Assembly (NCBI RefSeq): GCF_027213645.1
Contig: NZ_JAPWGL010000001.1
Span: 806,001 to 870,000, forward strand
Source: Pedobacter rhodius
Lineage (GTDB): Bacteria; Bacteroidota; Bacteroidia; Sphingobacteriales; Sphingobacteriaceae
Length of the DNA stretch: 64,000 nt
Reading direction: 5' to 3'
The position numbers and the translations under genes are program-made. Shown in pieces: positions 1 to 8,817 of the stretch (the stretch's first letter is position 1; each line of letters starts with the position of its first letter). The notes below the pieces were generated by a model that was given only the letters and a program-made list of their open reading frames with translations, did no database searches and had not been told where the DNA came from.

Positions 1-586
1 GTTGTAAGGCATTTGGCCCGCCATATGTGTTTTGAACGGCGAAAGGATATACACCGTCGTAGCCCCAGTTTCTGTTACCAGGGAACTGGGCCACCGGCAT
101 AATTTCTATCGCGGTTATTCCTAAATCAACTAAATAATCGAGTTTGTTGATTATCGATGAAAAATTTCCATCCGCTGTAAAAGTCCCGGTATGCAGTTCA
201 TAAATAATAAAATCTTTTAATTCGATGCCCTTCCAGTTCTGGTCGGTCCATTTAAAAGCTTTCAGATCGAAAGCGTTTGAGGGACCTGATACACCGTTAT
301 TTTGCAGTAAGGATGCAGGGTCGGCCCAGGTTTGTGATTTCTTCTTTGTGTATTCTTGTTTTTCTGGAATTGGTATCAGTTCAAAAGAATATTCGTCAAG
401 CGGACTTATCTTATCGGTTTGTAAAAACCAGTAACCAAGCTCTTGTTTAGACATTTCTAATGAATGCTTAAGTTTTTTAACATGAATTAGAATGGTTAAA
501 AAATCTGGTGCCCAAAGCCATATTTCAGCCAGACCTTCCTCGTTAAAATTTAAACCAATTTTTCGTCGTTCTATATTTATCTGCAT
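1..586 (-). CDS. treZ: Malto-oligosyltrehalose trehalohydrolase, N-terminal part
   Basis: Releases trehalose from the maltooligosyl-trehalose made by TreY, in the cytosol. The gene runs off the left edge, so only about 195 N-terminal residues are visible. They hold a CBM48-like beta domain (about residues 5-95) followed by the start of a GH13 barrel: the family hallmark YELHTGTFTADGNF (about 130-143), then IEIMPVAQFPGNRNWGYDGV and PFAVQNTYGGP. In this family these segments precede the catalytic residues, which are outside the window. There is no signal peptide. The ATG at 586 is the first start in frame and gives a normal N-terminus. A periplasmic trehalase lies at 23.4-25.0 kb, so both synthesis and hydrolysis of trehalose are represented in the window. 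Confidence 0.88.
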   Translation of the reverse strand, partial: MQINIERRKIGLNFNEEGLAEIWLWAPDFLTILIHVKKLKHSLEMSKQELGYWFLQTDKISPLDEYSFELIPIPEKQEYTKKKSQTWADPASLLQNNGVSGPSNAFDLKAFKWTDQNWKGIELKDFIIYELHTGTFTADGNFSSIINKLDYLVDLGITAIEIMPVAQFPGNRNWGYDGVYPFAVQNTYGGPNALQ

Positions 587-604
587 CTGCTATTTTAGAA
601 TCAA

Positions 605-634
605 CAAATAAAAAAGTGCAAAAGTTTGGCAAAA
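605..634 (-). promoter_or_regulatory. Possible Bacteroidota promoter for treZ
   Basis: Read on the minus strand, TTTTG (634-630) is followed after 17 bases by TTTATTTG (612-605). This is one base off the Bacteroidota -7 consensus TAnnTTTG. It lies 19 bases from the treZ start. It is a weak match in AT-rich DNA. Confidence 0.3.
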
Positions 635-747
635 CATTCTGAAAATGAGTTTCGGTCTGTGAGGCATAAACTCAGGACCTGGTCATCTAAATCTTTTGAA
701 ACAATAAAGAAAAAACGATTTAGTAATACTCTAATTGCCTTTTTTCG

Positions 748-780
748 TTTTGAACTTCAAAGTATTTTAATATATATTTG
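748..780 (+). promoter_or_regulatory. Bacteroidota-type promoter of the GH125 gene
   Basis: TTTTG at 748-752, a 20-bp spacer and a perfect TAnnTTTG element (TATATTTG, 773-780). This fits the -33/-7 consensus of the Bacteroidota primary sigma factor. It would start transcription near 787 and leave a leader of about 95 bases before the ATG at 884. The 587-883 stretch holds no convincing gene. Confidence 0.5.
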
Positions 781-883
781 TTTCAGCTCTAACCAGATTG
801 ATGTTTGGATAAAATTAAAAAAGCTGATGGTTAGAATTTACGAAAGAATGCTTATCTAAAGAATACATAACATATAAATAATA

Positions 884-2308
884 ATGAAAAGGAGAACCTT
901 TATACATAATACAGGCCTTTTAGGGGCTGGCCTGGTTGCTTCAAAGCTTTCTTTTGCTGCGGATTTAGTTTCGGAATTTCCTGTTGTAAGGGTTGCCGAA
1001 GGTAAAAGACATTTTAAAAGTAAAGCCGTTGATGATGCCATAAAAACGTTCCAGGCAAATGTGAAAAACCCTGAATTGAACTGGTTATTTGAAAACTGTT
1101 TTCCGAATACACTTGACACAACGGTTTATCATTCAGAAAAAAATGGCAGGCCTGATACTTATGTTATTACAGGCGATATTGATGCCATGTGGTTGCGGGA
1201 TAGTTCTGCGCAGGTTTGGCCTTATCTACAATTTGTAAATGAAGATGCCCCCCTTAAAAAACTTATTGCAGGTGTTATTATTCATCAAACACAATGCGTT
1301 TTAAAAGATCCCTATGCAAATGCTTTTTATGGAGATGAAAATAAAGTGGGGGAATGGAAAACCGATAAAACAGCGATGCAGCCGGGGGTTCACGAACGCA
1401 AATGGGAAATTGATTCCTTGTGTTATCCAATTCGTTTAGCCTACCACTACTGGAAAAAAACAGGTGATAAAATGCCCTTTGATGCAGATTGGAAAAAGGG
1501 AATTGAAGCGACATTAAAGACTTTTAAAGAACAGCAGCGCAAAACCGATAAAGGCCCTTATCATTTCGAAAGGGAAACAACGCACCCTACGGATAGTTTG
1601 CCTATGGGGGGGTATGGTTTTCCGGTAAATCCCGTTGGTTTAATTTGTTCGGCATTCCGCCCCAGCGATGATGCAACAATATTTCCATTTTTAATTCCTT
1701 CCAACTTTTTTGCAGTAAGCAGTTTAAAACAAGCGGCAGAAATGGTAAAAGCATTACAGCCTGATGCTGTATTAGAAAATAATTTATTAAACCTTGCTGA
1801 CGAGGTTAATGCAGCGATTCAAAAACATGCGATTGTAAATCACCCGAAATATGGTAAAATTTATGCTTTTGAGGTCGATGGTTTTGGAAGTTCCTATCTG
1901 ATGGATGATTCTAACGTACCGAGTTTACTGGCTTTGCCATATTTAGGTTCCGTTAAACTGAACGACCCGATTTACCAGAACACCCGAAAATTTGCACTTT
2001 CTTTAGATAATCCTTATTTCTTTAAGGGTACAGCGGCAGAAGGAATAGGTGGTCCGCATGCGGGTCAGGATATGATTTGGCCAATGAGTATAACGATGCG
2101 GGCACTAACCTCAACGGATGATAAGGAGATAAAAGCTTGTATCGAAAGCCTGCGGAAAACACATGCCGGCACAGGATTTATGCACGAATCATTTAATAAG
2201 AACGACCCGGCTAAATTTACAAGGGCATGGTTTGCGTGGTCTAATACCTTATTTGGCGAATTGCTTTGGCGAACTTATCATGAAAAACCTAATTTGTTAA
2301 AAGCATGA
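884..2308 (+). CDS. GH125 exo-alpha-1,6-mannosidase
   Basis: A member of glycoside hydrolase family 125 (formerly DUF1237, metal-independent exo-alpha-mannosidases that remove terminal alpha-1,6-mannose). Of the 474 residues, the first 25 look like a Tat leader: twin arginines at 3-4 followed by F and I, then a mild hydrophobic stretch ending in SFA. Family motifs seen are GDIDAMWLRDSSAQVWPY (97-114, substrate pocket), WEIDSLCYP (about 188), GGPHAGQDMIWP (about 388) and HESFNKND followed by RAWFAWSN (about 433-455), where the catalytic Glu is expected. The length is typical and the protein is probably periplasmic. It stands alone, with no mannan transporter or GH92 beside it. A role in trimming mannose from host, fungal or plant glycans is inference. 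Confidence 0.88.
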   Translation: MKRRTFIHNTGLLGAGLVASKLSFAADLVSEFPVVRVAEGKRHFKSKAVDDAIKTFQANVKNPELNWLFENCFPNTLDTTVYHSEKNGRPDTYVITGDIDAMWLRDSSAQVWPYLQFVNEDAPLKKLIAGVIIHQTQCVLKDPYANAFYGDENKVGEWKTDKTAMQPGVHERKWEIDSLCYPIRLAYHYWKKTGDKMPFDADWKKGIEATLKTFKEQQRKTDKGPYHFERETTHPTDSLPMGGYGFPVNPVGLICSAFRPSDDATIFPFLIPSNFFAVSSLKQAAEMVKALQPDAVLENNLLNLADEVNAAIQKHAIVNHPKYGKIYAFEVDGFGSSYLMDDSNVPSLLALPYLGSVKLNDPIYQNTRKFALSLDNPYFFKGTAAEGIGGPHAGQDMIWPMSITMRALTSTDDKEIKACIESLRKTHAGTGFMHESFNKNDPAKFTRAWFAWSNTLFGELLWRTYHEKPNLLKA

Positions 2309-2340
2309 TGATCAAGCTTGTTTTTTAAATTAAAACCCTA

Positions 2341-2698
2341 GTTAAGCTAAGAAATATTAATTTAAACTTACCTGTTCTAAGGTGTTTGAGGTGGTAAAAA
2401 AACAGGCAACCATTTAAGAAATAGAAGGTTCATTGAAGGTTGCCATTGTGAAGCTTTGTTTTTTAATTTAACACCTTAGACACCTTAGTTAAGCTAAGAA
2501 ATATTTATTTAAAATACATGTTCTAATATGTCTGAGGTGGTAAAAAACAGGCAACCATTTAAGAAATAGAAGGTTAATTTAAGGTTGCTTTTGTAAAGCC
2601 TTGTTTTTTTAATTTAACACCTTAGACACCTTAGTTAAGCTAAGAAATATTAATTTAAACTTACCTGTTCTAATGTGTCTGAGATGGTAAAAAAACAG
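2341..2698. repeat. Tandem hairpin repeat, about 2.5 units of 146-147 bp
   Basis: Units begin with GTTAAGCTAAGAAATATT at 2341, 2488 and 2634; the third is cut short near 2698. A half-unit resembling the unit end (CTTGTTTTTTAAATTAAAAC) lies at 2317-2336. Within and across units are inverted segments: CAGGCAACC pairs with GGTTGCC, and ACACCTTAGACACCTTAG pairs with the downstream TCTAATATGTCTGAGG segment, so transcripts could form long imperfect stems. This fills the 446-bp gap between the GH125 and tetR stop codons. No coding potential is seen. Confidence 0.8.
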
Positions 2699-2754
2699 TT
2701 GACTATTTAAAGCATTATTTTAAACAAAATTTTCGATTTAATAGTAAATTTTTG

Positions 2755-3357
2755 TCAGGGTTTAAATGCAGTTTTCAAAAAATCAATTACATAAGCTTTA
2801 CGGGCTTTCATTAACTTAATATAGGTTTCATCATCAATTTTAAGCATATTTTGCATCATAGCTTTTCCGGCAAAAGAAAAAACGCAGATTGAAATCATAG
2901 TTATGAAAATCTGCTGCGGTTCACCTTTTAGCTCACCACATTCTACTGCTTTTTTAATGTCGTTAATCATTAACATTATAGGGCTTCCCGATTGTAAAAT
3001 TTCATTCATAATTTCCGGATTATTATTAAATTCATTTAACATGAATATATCCAGTTCAGGTTCGGAAAGTGCCTTATCAAAATAATGATCTGCAAACAAT
3101 TGCATCTTTTCTACAACTGTTACCTCGGCATTTTCAATAATAACCGAGCGTTCCAGCATTTCTTTGAATACATCTCTCCATACTTCCTGAAATAATTTTT
3201 CCTTACTTCGGAAATAGTAGTGTAAGGCAGTTCGTCCAATTCCTGCTTCGTCGGCAATTTCCTGGAGTCTTGCTCCTGCAAGGCCTTTTTTCATAAAAAC
3301 CTTTTTAGCTGCTGCCTTAATAGCCGCTTCCGTATCGATTTCATTTACATGTTTCAT
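2755..3357 (-). CDS. TetR/AcrR family transcriptional regulator
   Basis: A 200-residue one-component repressor. The N-terminal helix-turn-helix is clear at about residues 12-58 (GARLQEIADEAGIGRTALHYYFRSKEKLF), and the rest is the all-helical ligand and dimer domain. The ligand cannot be predicted. Upstream, 3375-3395 carries a palindrome that could be its own operator. The only close neighbour in the same direction is the Omp85-like gene at 3476-4606, which is transcribed toward it. Regulation of that gene is possible but not shown, because a repressor normally acts on its own or a divergent promoter. Confidence 0.88.
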   Translation of the reverse strand: MKHVNEIDTEAAIKAAAKKVFMKKGLAGARLQEIADEAGIGRTALHYYFRSKEKLFQEVWRDVFKEMLERSVIIENAEVTVVEKMQLFADHYFDKALSEPELDIFMLNEFNNNPEIMNEILQSGSPIMLMINDIKKAVECGELKGEPQQIFITMISICVFSFAGKAMMQNMLKIDDETYIKLMKARKAYVIDFLKTAFKP

Positions 3358-3374
3358 TGCTTTTAACTATTTGG

Positions 3375-3395
3375 TTCGACATAATTGTCTGACAC
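3375..3395. promoter_or_regulatory. Candidate TetR operator
   Basis: The inverted repeat GACA-TAAT-TGTC at 3378-3389 is extended by matching outer bases (GT at 3374-3375, AC at 3392-3393) and followed by TGACA. It lies 18 bases upstream of the tetR start codon, a usual place for an autoregulatory site. It was found by eye only. Confidence 0.4.
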
Positions 3396-3475
3396 TAATA
3401 TAGCGCTTTTTTTTTAGTTTGCAAGTTTTACGTGGTTTTTCTGCCTTTAATAATTAGGGTTTACCTGCAATTGGT

Positions 3476-4606
3476 TTAAAATGCTTCTGCCAGACTTACA
3501 TAAAACCCGCTTTGCCTGTCTTCATTGGCTTTTTTCTCGCCAAGGCCATAGTCGATACGAACGCTCAGCCCTTTACCCGGATCGTAAAAATACCTTAAAC
3601 CTGCACCCAGGTTTGGCTTAAAGTTGTTGAAGGTAAAATCTCTGCGTCCCCATACCGTTCCGGTTCCGGCAAATAAAACGGCGCCGAACCTGCTGCTATA
3701 CCTGTAACGCAGTTCAGATTGAAAAGCAAATAAATTTTTATCCCGATACCTGCCCGTATAATAACCCCTCATTATTTCATCATTACCCAGTTGTGGTAGC
3801 AGGTAAAATGGAACGTGATCGCTTTGAACCGTATGATAAATTCCCTGGCTGCCTAATACTAAATGCTTATTTATAAAAAAGAACTGGCGAAGATTAAGCT
3901 TTATCTGGCTGCCGCTGAAATTATCCTGACCAAAAATTTCAGGTCCATACTGGTAACTAATTCTTCCAAAAAAACCTTTTGTAGGGTAATTATTCGAATT
4001 CCTGTTATCGTAACTTTGAGAAATGCCTGCAAATACTATTTTACCACCCGAACGGCCTGAAATATTTGGATCACGATAAAAAACACCGGTTCCAATTCTA
4101 TCTACAACTTTATAATCTTCAAAACCAATCGAAACGCCTGAAAATAAATTCTTAAGAAGCTGTTTCTCCAAATCAAACTGCAGTTTTATCTGGCGTAGTT
4201 CCAGCTTATGCTCATCCGATTGTGCAGTTCTTGGGCCAATCCCATAGAAATTAAAGGGCATCTTCCTTAAACGAAGTTCTGCTAATCCATGATAAAGATT
4301 GCCTTTGCTCCAGGCATCGCCATATACACTGAAATTATAGGTTTTCTTGGTTGAGTAGGACGAGGTGAAAGAGAAATTTGAGCTCCTGTTTAAAGTATCG
4401 CTTTTATCTGCATAAAAAGAATATAATGCACCTGCGCCAAACTGAAAACCTGCTTCTTGAGTATAACCAAATACAGGTACAGGCATAAAACTCGATTTAC
4501 GGGTTGTATCGCTTGCCTGAGATAACATCTTCTTTATCAACTTCATTTGTGCATTTGATGTGATGGAAAAGCTGAAGAAAAAAATAAAGAGTATAACCCG
4601 ATTCAT
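3476..4606 (-). CDS. Omp85/BamA-like surface-antigen barrel without POTRA domains
   Basis: An outer-membrane beta-barrel of the bacterial surface antigen (D15/BamA C-terminal) family. With the start at 4606 the protein has 376 residues and a clean Sec leader, MNRVILFIFFFSFSITSNAQ. An upstream ATG at 4669 would add 21 hydrophilic residues ahead of this leader and is less likely. Family signs are NFYGIGPRT, the strand-rich repeats with SYDNRNSNNYPTKGF, and MRGYYTGRYRDKN, which matches the conserved RGY..GR(Y/F)RD segment of Omp85 barrels. The C-terminus ends in Phe. No POTRA domains are present, so it is not BamA itself. Such short barrels are common in Bacteroidota and their cargo or function is unknown. 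Confidence 0.75.
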   Translation of the reverse strand: MNRVILFIFFFSFSITSNAQMKLIKKMLSQASDTTRKSSFMPVPVFGYTQEAGFQFGAGALYSFYADKSDTLNRSSNFSFTSSYSTKKTYNFSVYGDAWSKGNLYHGLAELRLRKMPFNFYGIGPRTAQSDEHKLELRQIKLQFDLEKQLLKNLFSGVSIGFEDYKVVDRIGTGVFYRDPNISGRSGGKIVFAGISQSYDNRNSNNYPTKGFFGRISYQYGPEIFGQDNFSGSQIKLNLRQFFFINKHLVLGSQGIYHTVQSDHVPFYLLPQLGNDEIMRGYYTGRYRDKNLFAFQSELRYRYSSRFGAVLFAGTGTVWGRRDFTFNNFKPNLGAGLRYFYDPGKGLSVRIDYGLGEKKANEDRQSGFYVSLAEAF

Positions 4607-4819
4607 GAAGCAAATAAAAGAATTTTTATGCGAATCGCTAACTGCTTTATGCATCATATTATAAAACATTTAAACTATTTATACGCCTTTTCAGAATATC
4701 CCTGTTTTACATTTTCTCTGTAGATTTACGTAAAAACTTTATACTTTAGTGAAGCGTTTAACTAATCATTTTCTAAACGATGGACTTTAATCAATACATA
4801 GCCCATCAATTTATTCAAT

Positions 4820-7408
4820 ATGCACAAAGCGAAATCCTTTTTATCCAGATTGGTATATAACAAGTTTTTCTGGCAATTTTTCCTTGCCGTTTTTATGTTG
4901 GGGATGGCCATTTTTTTTATAAGGGCGCAACATCTGGAATTACTTCAGATAAGAACGCAATTAAATACCGCTGTACCGTCATTTATTATAATAGGGATAA
5001 TTTTAACAATCATTTACATTATTGCGCAGGGGCAAATGTATGTGTATAGTTTTAAAGCTTTAAATGTAAAACTGAGTTTAGTAAATGCGATTAAATTATT
5101 TTTGAAAAGAAACTTAATCAGCATATTTCTTCCCGCAGGGGGATTTTCTTCCTTAATCTTTTTTACGACTGAAATAGAGGAAGAAGGCATATCTAAATCA
5201 AAAATTCACCTGGCTTCAACTGTATTTGCATTTTGCGGCATTCTATCGGTTGTTATTGTTGCCATTCCTGTTCTGGGCATTGCCATATTATCAACTAAAC
5301 TCGGGAATGTTGAATTGGTTAGCTTTTTATTTTTAGTTCTGCTTACCGCTTTTTTAATTGTAGTTATCTATTCAATATCAAAAAAAGGTTGGGCATATAC
5401 TTATTTGTCAAAAATAAGACCTTCCCTATCAGCCGTTCTGGATGACATGGTTGAAGAGAAAATCAGCCGTAAACATTTCTGGCTTACGCTCATAGTTTCT
5501 ATTGGCATCGAGATAACAGGTATAGCGCATTTATACATTTGTATGCTTGCACTGGGATTTCAGGCAAGTTTACCTGCAGCCATCATTGGTTATATTGTAA
5601 TCGTTATCTTATTAATAGCATCGCCTTTTTTACGCGGATTGGGTACTATAGAAGTTTCCCTTACCTTTATTTTAGGCCAGTTTGGGTTTCCAATTGTAGC
5701 CGCTGCAACCATAACTTTATTATTCCGGTTTTTTGAATTCTGGCTACCGCTGCTGGGTGGAATTATCAGTTTTATCATCAGAAAAGATAATATTATTTTG
5801 AGGCTTTTACCCGCTTTTATTATACTCGTTTTAGGCGTTGTTAATATTATATCTTCCATTAGTCCGGCAATACCAACCCGGTTGAGGCTTGTAAAGGATA
5901 TTTTGCCAGAAGATTTAATAGTAACCAGTAATGCCCTGGTGCTGATATTTGGTTTAATCCTGGTAATGGTAAGTATTTTCCTGCTTCAGGGTTCTAAAAG
6001 GGCCTGGTATATCGCCATTTCACTAACCTTGTTTTCTATTATCGGGCACCTTTTAAAGGCAGCCGATTATGAAGAGGCCTTATTGGCATTTGTTGCAGGC
6101 TCGTCACTTTTTTACACCAGAGATAACTATAAATTAAAACCGCATCCAAAATTTGTAAAATTTGGTTACCAGGTTGTAATTTATGCGATTTTAGCGGTCT
6201 TTGCATATGGTGTTTTAGGTTTTTATTTTATCGAGAAGAGACATTTCGGAGTGGAATTTAAATTTGTAGATTCTGTTAAGGCAGTTCTTAAAGTTATTTT
6301 CTTTATTGATGACAAAGCCCTTCACCCGCTCACAAAATTCGGTTCTCATTTTGAGCAATCGATTTACGCCGCTAGTGGCCTGGTGATACTTTTTATATTT
6401 TTCAGCCTTCTTAAACCTTATTTTTCAAAGCCCTACAACAATGAGAAAGATTTTTTAGATGCAGAAGATTTGGTTAAAAAAGATGGCAGCTCTGCCTTGG
6501 ATTATTTTAAAACCTATCCGGATAAATTTATCTATTTCAATGCAGACCGCACTGCTTTTATCAGCTTTAAAATTACCCGGCACTTTGCCCTGGTTTTAGA
6601 AGATCCCGTTGCCGCGAATTTACACGATAAAATGGAGATGGTCAGAAAGTTTGAAGAGCGGTGTGAAGAAAATGGTTTTATTGCGGCTTATTATCGCGTT
6701 CCCGAAGAATCGCTGGATTTTTACAGAACGATTGGAAAAAAATCAATTCCGATAGGCGAGGAAGCCGTGCTCGACCTCACTAAATTTACCATAGATGGCG
6801 GTAAAATGAAAACTACCCGAAGCGCAATTAACAGGCTTACCGGAGAAGGGTATTTATTTAAAGTGTATAAAGGCCAGCAAAAGGAAGGATTACTCCAGAA
6901 AATGCAAACCGTATCGGATAACTGGTTAAGGGATTTGAATCAAAAAGAAGTCGCTTTTACACAAGGTATTTTTGATAAAAGCATTTTAAAAAATCAAACC
7001 ATATTAACCATTGAAGATGATGAAGAAAAAGTATATGCTTTCTTAAATCTTGTGCCGGATTATGTGCCGGGTGAGGCCACTTACGATTTGATCCGGAAAG
7101 AAACCGATGCACCTAACGGTGTGCTGGATATGTTATTGGCAAAAACCTTTCTCTATTTAAAAGAAGAAGGATTTACCAGCGTTAATATGGGGCTTGCACC
7201 ATTATCCGGAATTGAAGGTATAAACGTGACGCAGAAAACAATTAAATATGCTTACGACAATTTGAAGGCGTTTGCCCAATTTAAGGGGTTGCGGAAATAC
7301 AAAGAGAAATTTTATCCCGATTGGAAAAAGAAATACCTGATTTACAGCCACAATTATCATCTTTTACAGGTTCCTAATGCATTAAAGCGGATTTCCGAAG
7401 GAAGTTAA
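4820..7408 (+). CDS. mprF: MprF-like aminoacyl-phospholipid synthase and flippase
   Basis: MprF proteins transfer an amino acid from aminoacyl-tRNA to phosphatidylglycerol in the inner membrane and flip the product outward, which lowers surface negative charge. The 862 residues show both parts. The N-terminal two thirds are many membrane segments of the UPF0104 flippase type (with PAGGFSSLIFFTTEIEEEG near 99-117). A soluble DUF2156 domain follows from about 545 to 850, with DPVAANLHDKMEMVRKF, KMKTTRSAINRLTGEGYLF and GVLDMLLAKTF. The length matches the bifunctional family. The amino acid and lipid acceptor cannot be read from sequence, and some relatives use alanine, ornithine or arginine. Its stop codon is 4 bp from the stop of a convergent VirJ-type hydrolase gene, which suggests a functional pair. 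Confidence 0.82.
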   Translation: MHKAKSFLSRLVYNKFFWQFFLAVFMLGMAIFFIRAQHLELLQIRTQLNTAVPSFIIIGIILTIIYIIAQGQMYVYSFKALNVKLSLVNAIKLFLKRNLISIFLPAGGFSSLIFFTTEIEEEGISKSKIHLASTVFAFCGILSVVIVAIPVLGIAILSTKLGNVELVSFLFLVLLTAFLIVVIYSISKKGWAYTYLSKIRPSLSAVLDDMVEEKISRKHFWLTLIVSIGIEITGIAHLYICMLALGFQASLPAAIIGYIVIVILLIASPFLRGLGTIEVSLTFILGQFGFPIVAAATITLLFRFFEFWLPLLGGIISFIIRKDNIILRLLPAFIILVLGVVNIISSISPAIPTRLRLVKDILPEDLIVTSNALVLIFGLILVMVSIFLLQGSKRAWYIAISLTLFSIIGHLLKAADYEEALLAFVAGSSLFYTRDNYKLKPHPKFVKFGYQVVIYAILAVFAYGVLGFYFIEKRHFGVEFKFVDSVKAVLKVIFFIDDKALHPLTKFGSHFEQSIYAASGLVILFIFFSLLKPYFSKPYNNEKDFLDAEDLVKKDGSSALDYFKTYPDKFIYFNADRTAFISFKITRHFALVLEDPVAANLHDKMEMVRKFEERCEENGFIAAYYRVPEESLDFYRTIGKKSIPIGEEAVLDLTKFTIDGGKMKTTRSAINRLTGEGYLFKVYKGQQKEGLLQKMQTVSDNWLRDLNQKEVAFTQGIFDKSILKNQTILTIEDDEEKVYAFLNLVPDYVPGEATYDLIRKETDAPNGVLDMLLAKTFLYLKEEGFTSVNMGLAPLSGIEGINVTQKTIKYAYDNLKAFAQFKGLRKYKEKFYPDWKKKYLIYSHNYHLLQVPNALKRISEGS

Positions 7409-7412
7409 TGAT

Positions 7413-8090
7413 TTACAGGCCCGAAATTATGGCATTGATAATTTTTTCGTAATCGTTATCGAATTTATGAGAACCCGGTATCAATATTTTTTCAATGTTC
7501 TTTTTCTCCTTCATTGATTTATAAAAGTCGCTTTCTTCATCTTTACCAAAGATGCATCTGACAGGTGAATTAATCTTGTTAAGTTCCGGGATGGTTTTAT
7601 ACTTTCCTTCCTTACTGCCAAAACCAATCAAATCGCTTACTTTAACAACCAGATCTGTAGAAGTTGAAGGAGATAATAATACGGTCGATTTAAGATGCTG
7701 CTGCAGGCTATTTAGTCTTGGTACAAAAAATAATGCAGCATCAGCACCGAACGAATAGCCGATTATAGAAAATTCGTCTTTATTCCACAGTTTTAAATAG
7801 TGTTGAATAACCATGCTCATGTCTTGAGCAAGTTTTTCCGGACTTTTTGTTTCCCAGAAATACTTTCGGGTATCTAAACTAACAATTGCATAGTTTTTTT
7901 GCGCCAGGCCTTCGGTAAGTTTTTGCGAAAAGCTGTTCATTCCACCGTCGCCACTAAAATAAACTATCAGTTGTTTTGCACCAGGCCTGCTTATTGTACT
8001 TATCGGCAATCGGGAAATGTCAGCGGGGTTTTGCGCCTGAATAAAATTAACGAAAAACAGCAGGATGATACCTGATAATGATTTTAGCAT
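7413..8090 (-). CDS. VirJ/AcvB-type serine hydrolase, periplasmic
   Basis: A 225-residue alpha/beta hydrolase of the bacterial virulence protein VirJ family. In Agrobacterium, AcvB of this family hydrolyses lysyl-phosphatidylglycerol and is encoded beside the MprF homologue lpiA. The leader MLKSLSGIILLFFVNFIQAQ directs it to the periplasm. The oxyanion region FSGDGG is at 45-50, the nucleophile is Ser113 in GYSFGAD, the acid is probably Asp184 or Asp188, and the base is His208 in GSHKF. It is the last gene of a three-gene minus-strand operon, 5 bp after the second VirJ gene, and converges on the mprF-like gene. Cleavage of the aminoacyl lipid made by that neighbour is inferred from family and context. 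Confidence 0.78.
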   Translation of the reverse strand: MLKSLSGIILLFFVNFIQAQNPADISRLPISTISRPGAKQLIVYFSGDGGMNSFSQKLTEGLAQKNYAIVSLDTRKYFWETKSPEKLAQDMSMVIQHYLKLWNKDEFSIIGYSFGADAALFFVPRLNSLQQHLKSTVLLSPSTSTDLVVKVSDLIGFGSKEGKYKTIPELNKINSPVRCIFGKDEESDFYKSMKEKKNIEKILIPGSHKFDNDYEKIINAIISGL

Positions 8091-8095
8091 ATTAA

Positions 8096-8812
8096 TTATT
8101 GTTTAAGCAATGCCGCTATAATTTTAGTGTATTCTGCCTCATGATAATGGTGGTTCCCGCTTAAACTATCGAGGTGAAAATTCTTTTGTGCAATTTTGCT
8201 CAGGGGTTTATCATCTTCGTCCGTTCCATAAAAACAGTAAACAGGCAGGCTGAGTTTTTCAACTTCTTTATCAACTTTATACGGGTAATTATCATCCGAT
8301 ATATTTGTTAAATCTGAAAAATGTACCATAAAGTCTGTTGTAGCAAACGGGGATAACATTTCCAAGGCCTTTACGTGATTTTTTGCCCTGAAAGGCAGGC
8401 GGTTATAGATAAATGGCAATACATCTGCACCGAAAGAATAGCCGCAAAAATAAATCTGATTTGTTTTATACTTAAACGCGTATTTCCTGATGAGTAGCAG
8501 CATGTCAGTTGCCGTTTGTGCCGGTGTTTTTTGTTTCCAAAAGTAACTTCTGGCATTTATACCAATGGTTTGAAAGCCATTTTCGGCAAACTTTACGGAT
8601 AATTCGTCTTCGAACTTAATCCAGCCACCATCGCCGGAGAGAAATATCAATAATTTTTTTGAAGAGACGTTTTTAGCAGGATAAATAATTACGGGGAGGT
8701 TAAATTCAGTTTTTTCAATTCCGTTGTGTTCATGGATTCTGTTTTTTTTGAATAAAACACAACTGCTCAAAAGAAACAGGCAGATTAAAGAAACTAAACA
8801 CAGTTTAATCAT
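8096..8812 (-). CDS. VirJ/AcvB-type serine hydrolase, lipoprotein
   Basis: A paralogue of the downstream gene with the same fold and motifs: FLSGDGGW (57-64), nucleophile Ser126 in CGYSFGAD, Asp198 in YGTDEDD, and a His pair at 221-222 in GNHHYH. Unlike its neighbour it carries a lipoprotein signal with lipobox LLSSC (Cys18), so it should be anchored to a membrane facing the periplasm. The 238-residue length fits a single VirJ domain; AcvB proper has two such halves in one chain. The gene pair may therefore correspond to a split form of the two-domain protein, or to hydrolases with different locations or substrates. Spacing to both neighbours is 5 bp, which indicates one operon. Confidence 0.78.
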   Translation of the reverse strand: MIKLCLVSLICLFLLSSCVLFKKNRIHEHNGIEKTEFNLPVIIYPAKNVSSKKLLIFLSGDGGWIKFEDELSVKFAENGFQTIGINARSYFWKQKTPAQTATDMLLLIRKYAFKYKTNQIYFCGYSFGADVLPFIYNRLPFRAKNHVKALEMLSPFATTDFMVHFSDLTNISDDNYPYKVDKEVEKLSLPVYCFYGTDEDDKPLSKIAQKNFHLDSLSGNHHYHEAEYTKIIAALLKQ

Positions 8813-8817
8813 AAAAA

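Noticed and set aside
626..859. 77-codon frame before the GH125 gene
   Set aside because: Composition is unlike a protein, it covers the likely promoter at 748-780, and no family is recognised.
8096..8812. Possible recent duplication of the VirJ genes
   Set aside because: Apart from the motifs, the two proteins differ in leader and most residues, so this is an old paralogy, not a recent tandem copy.
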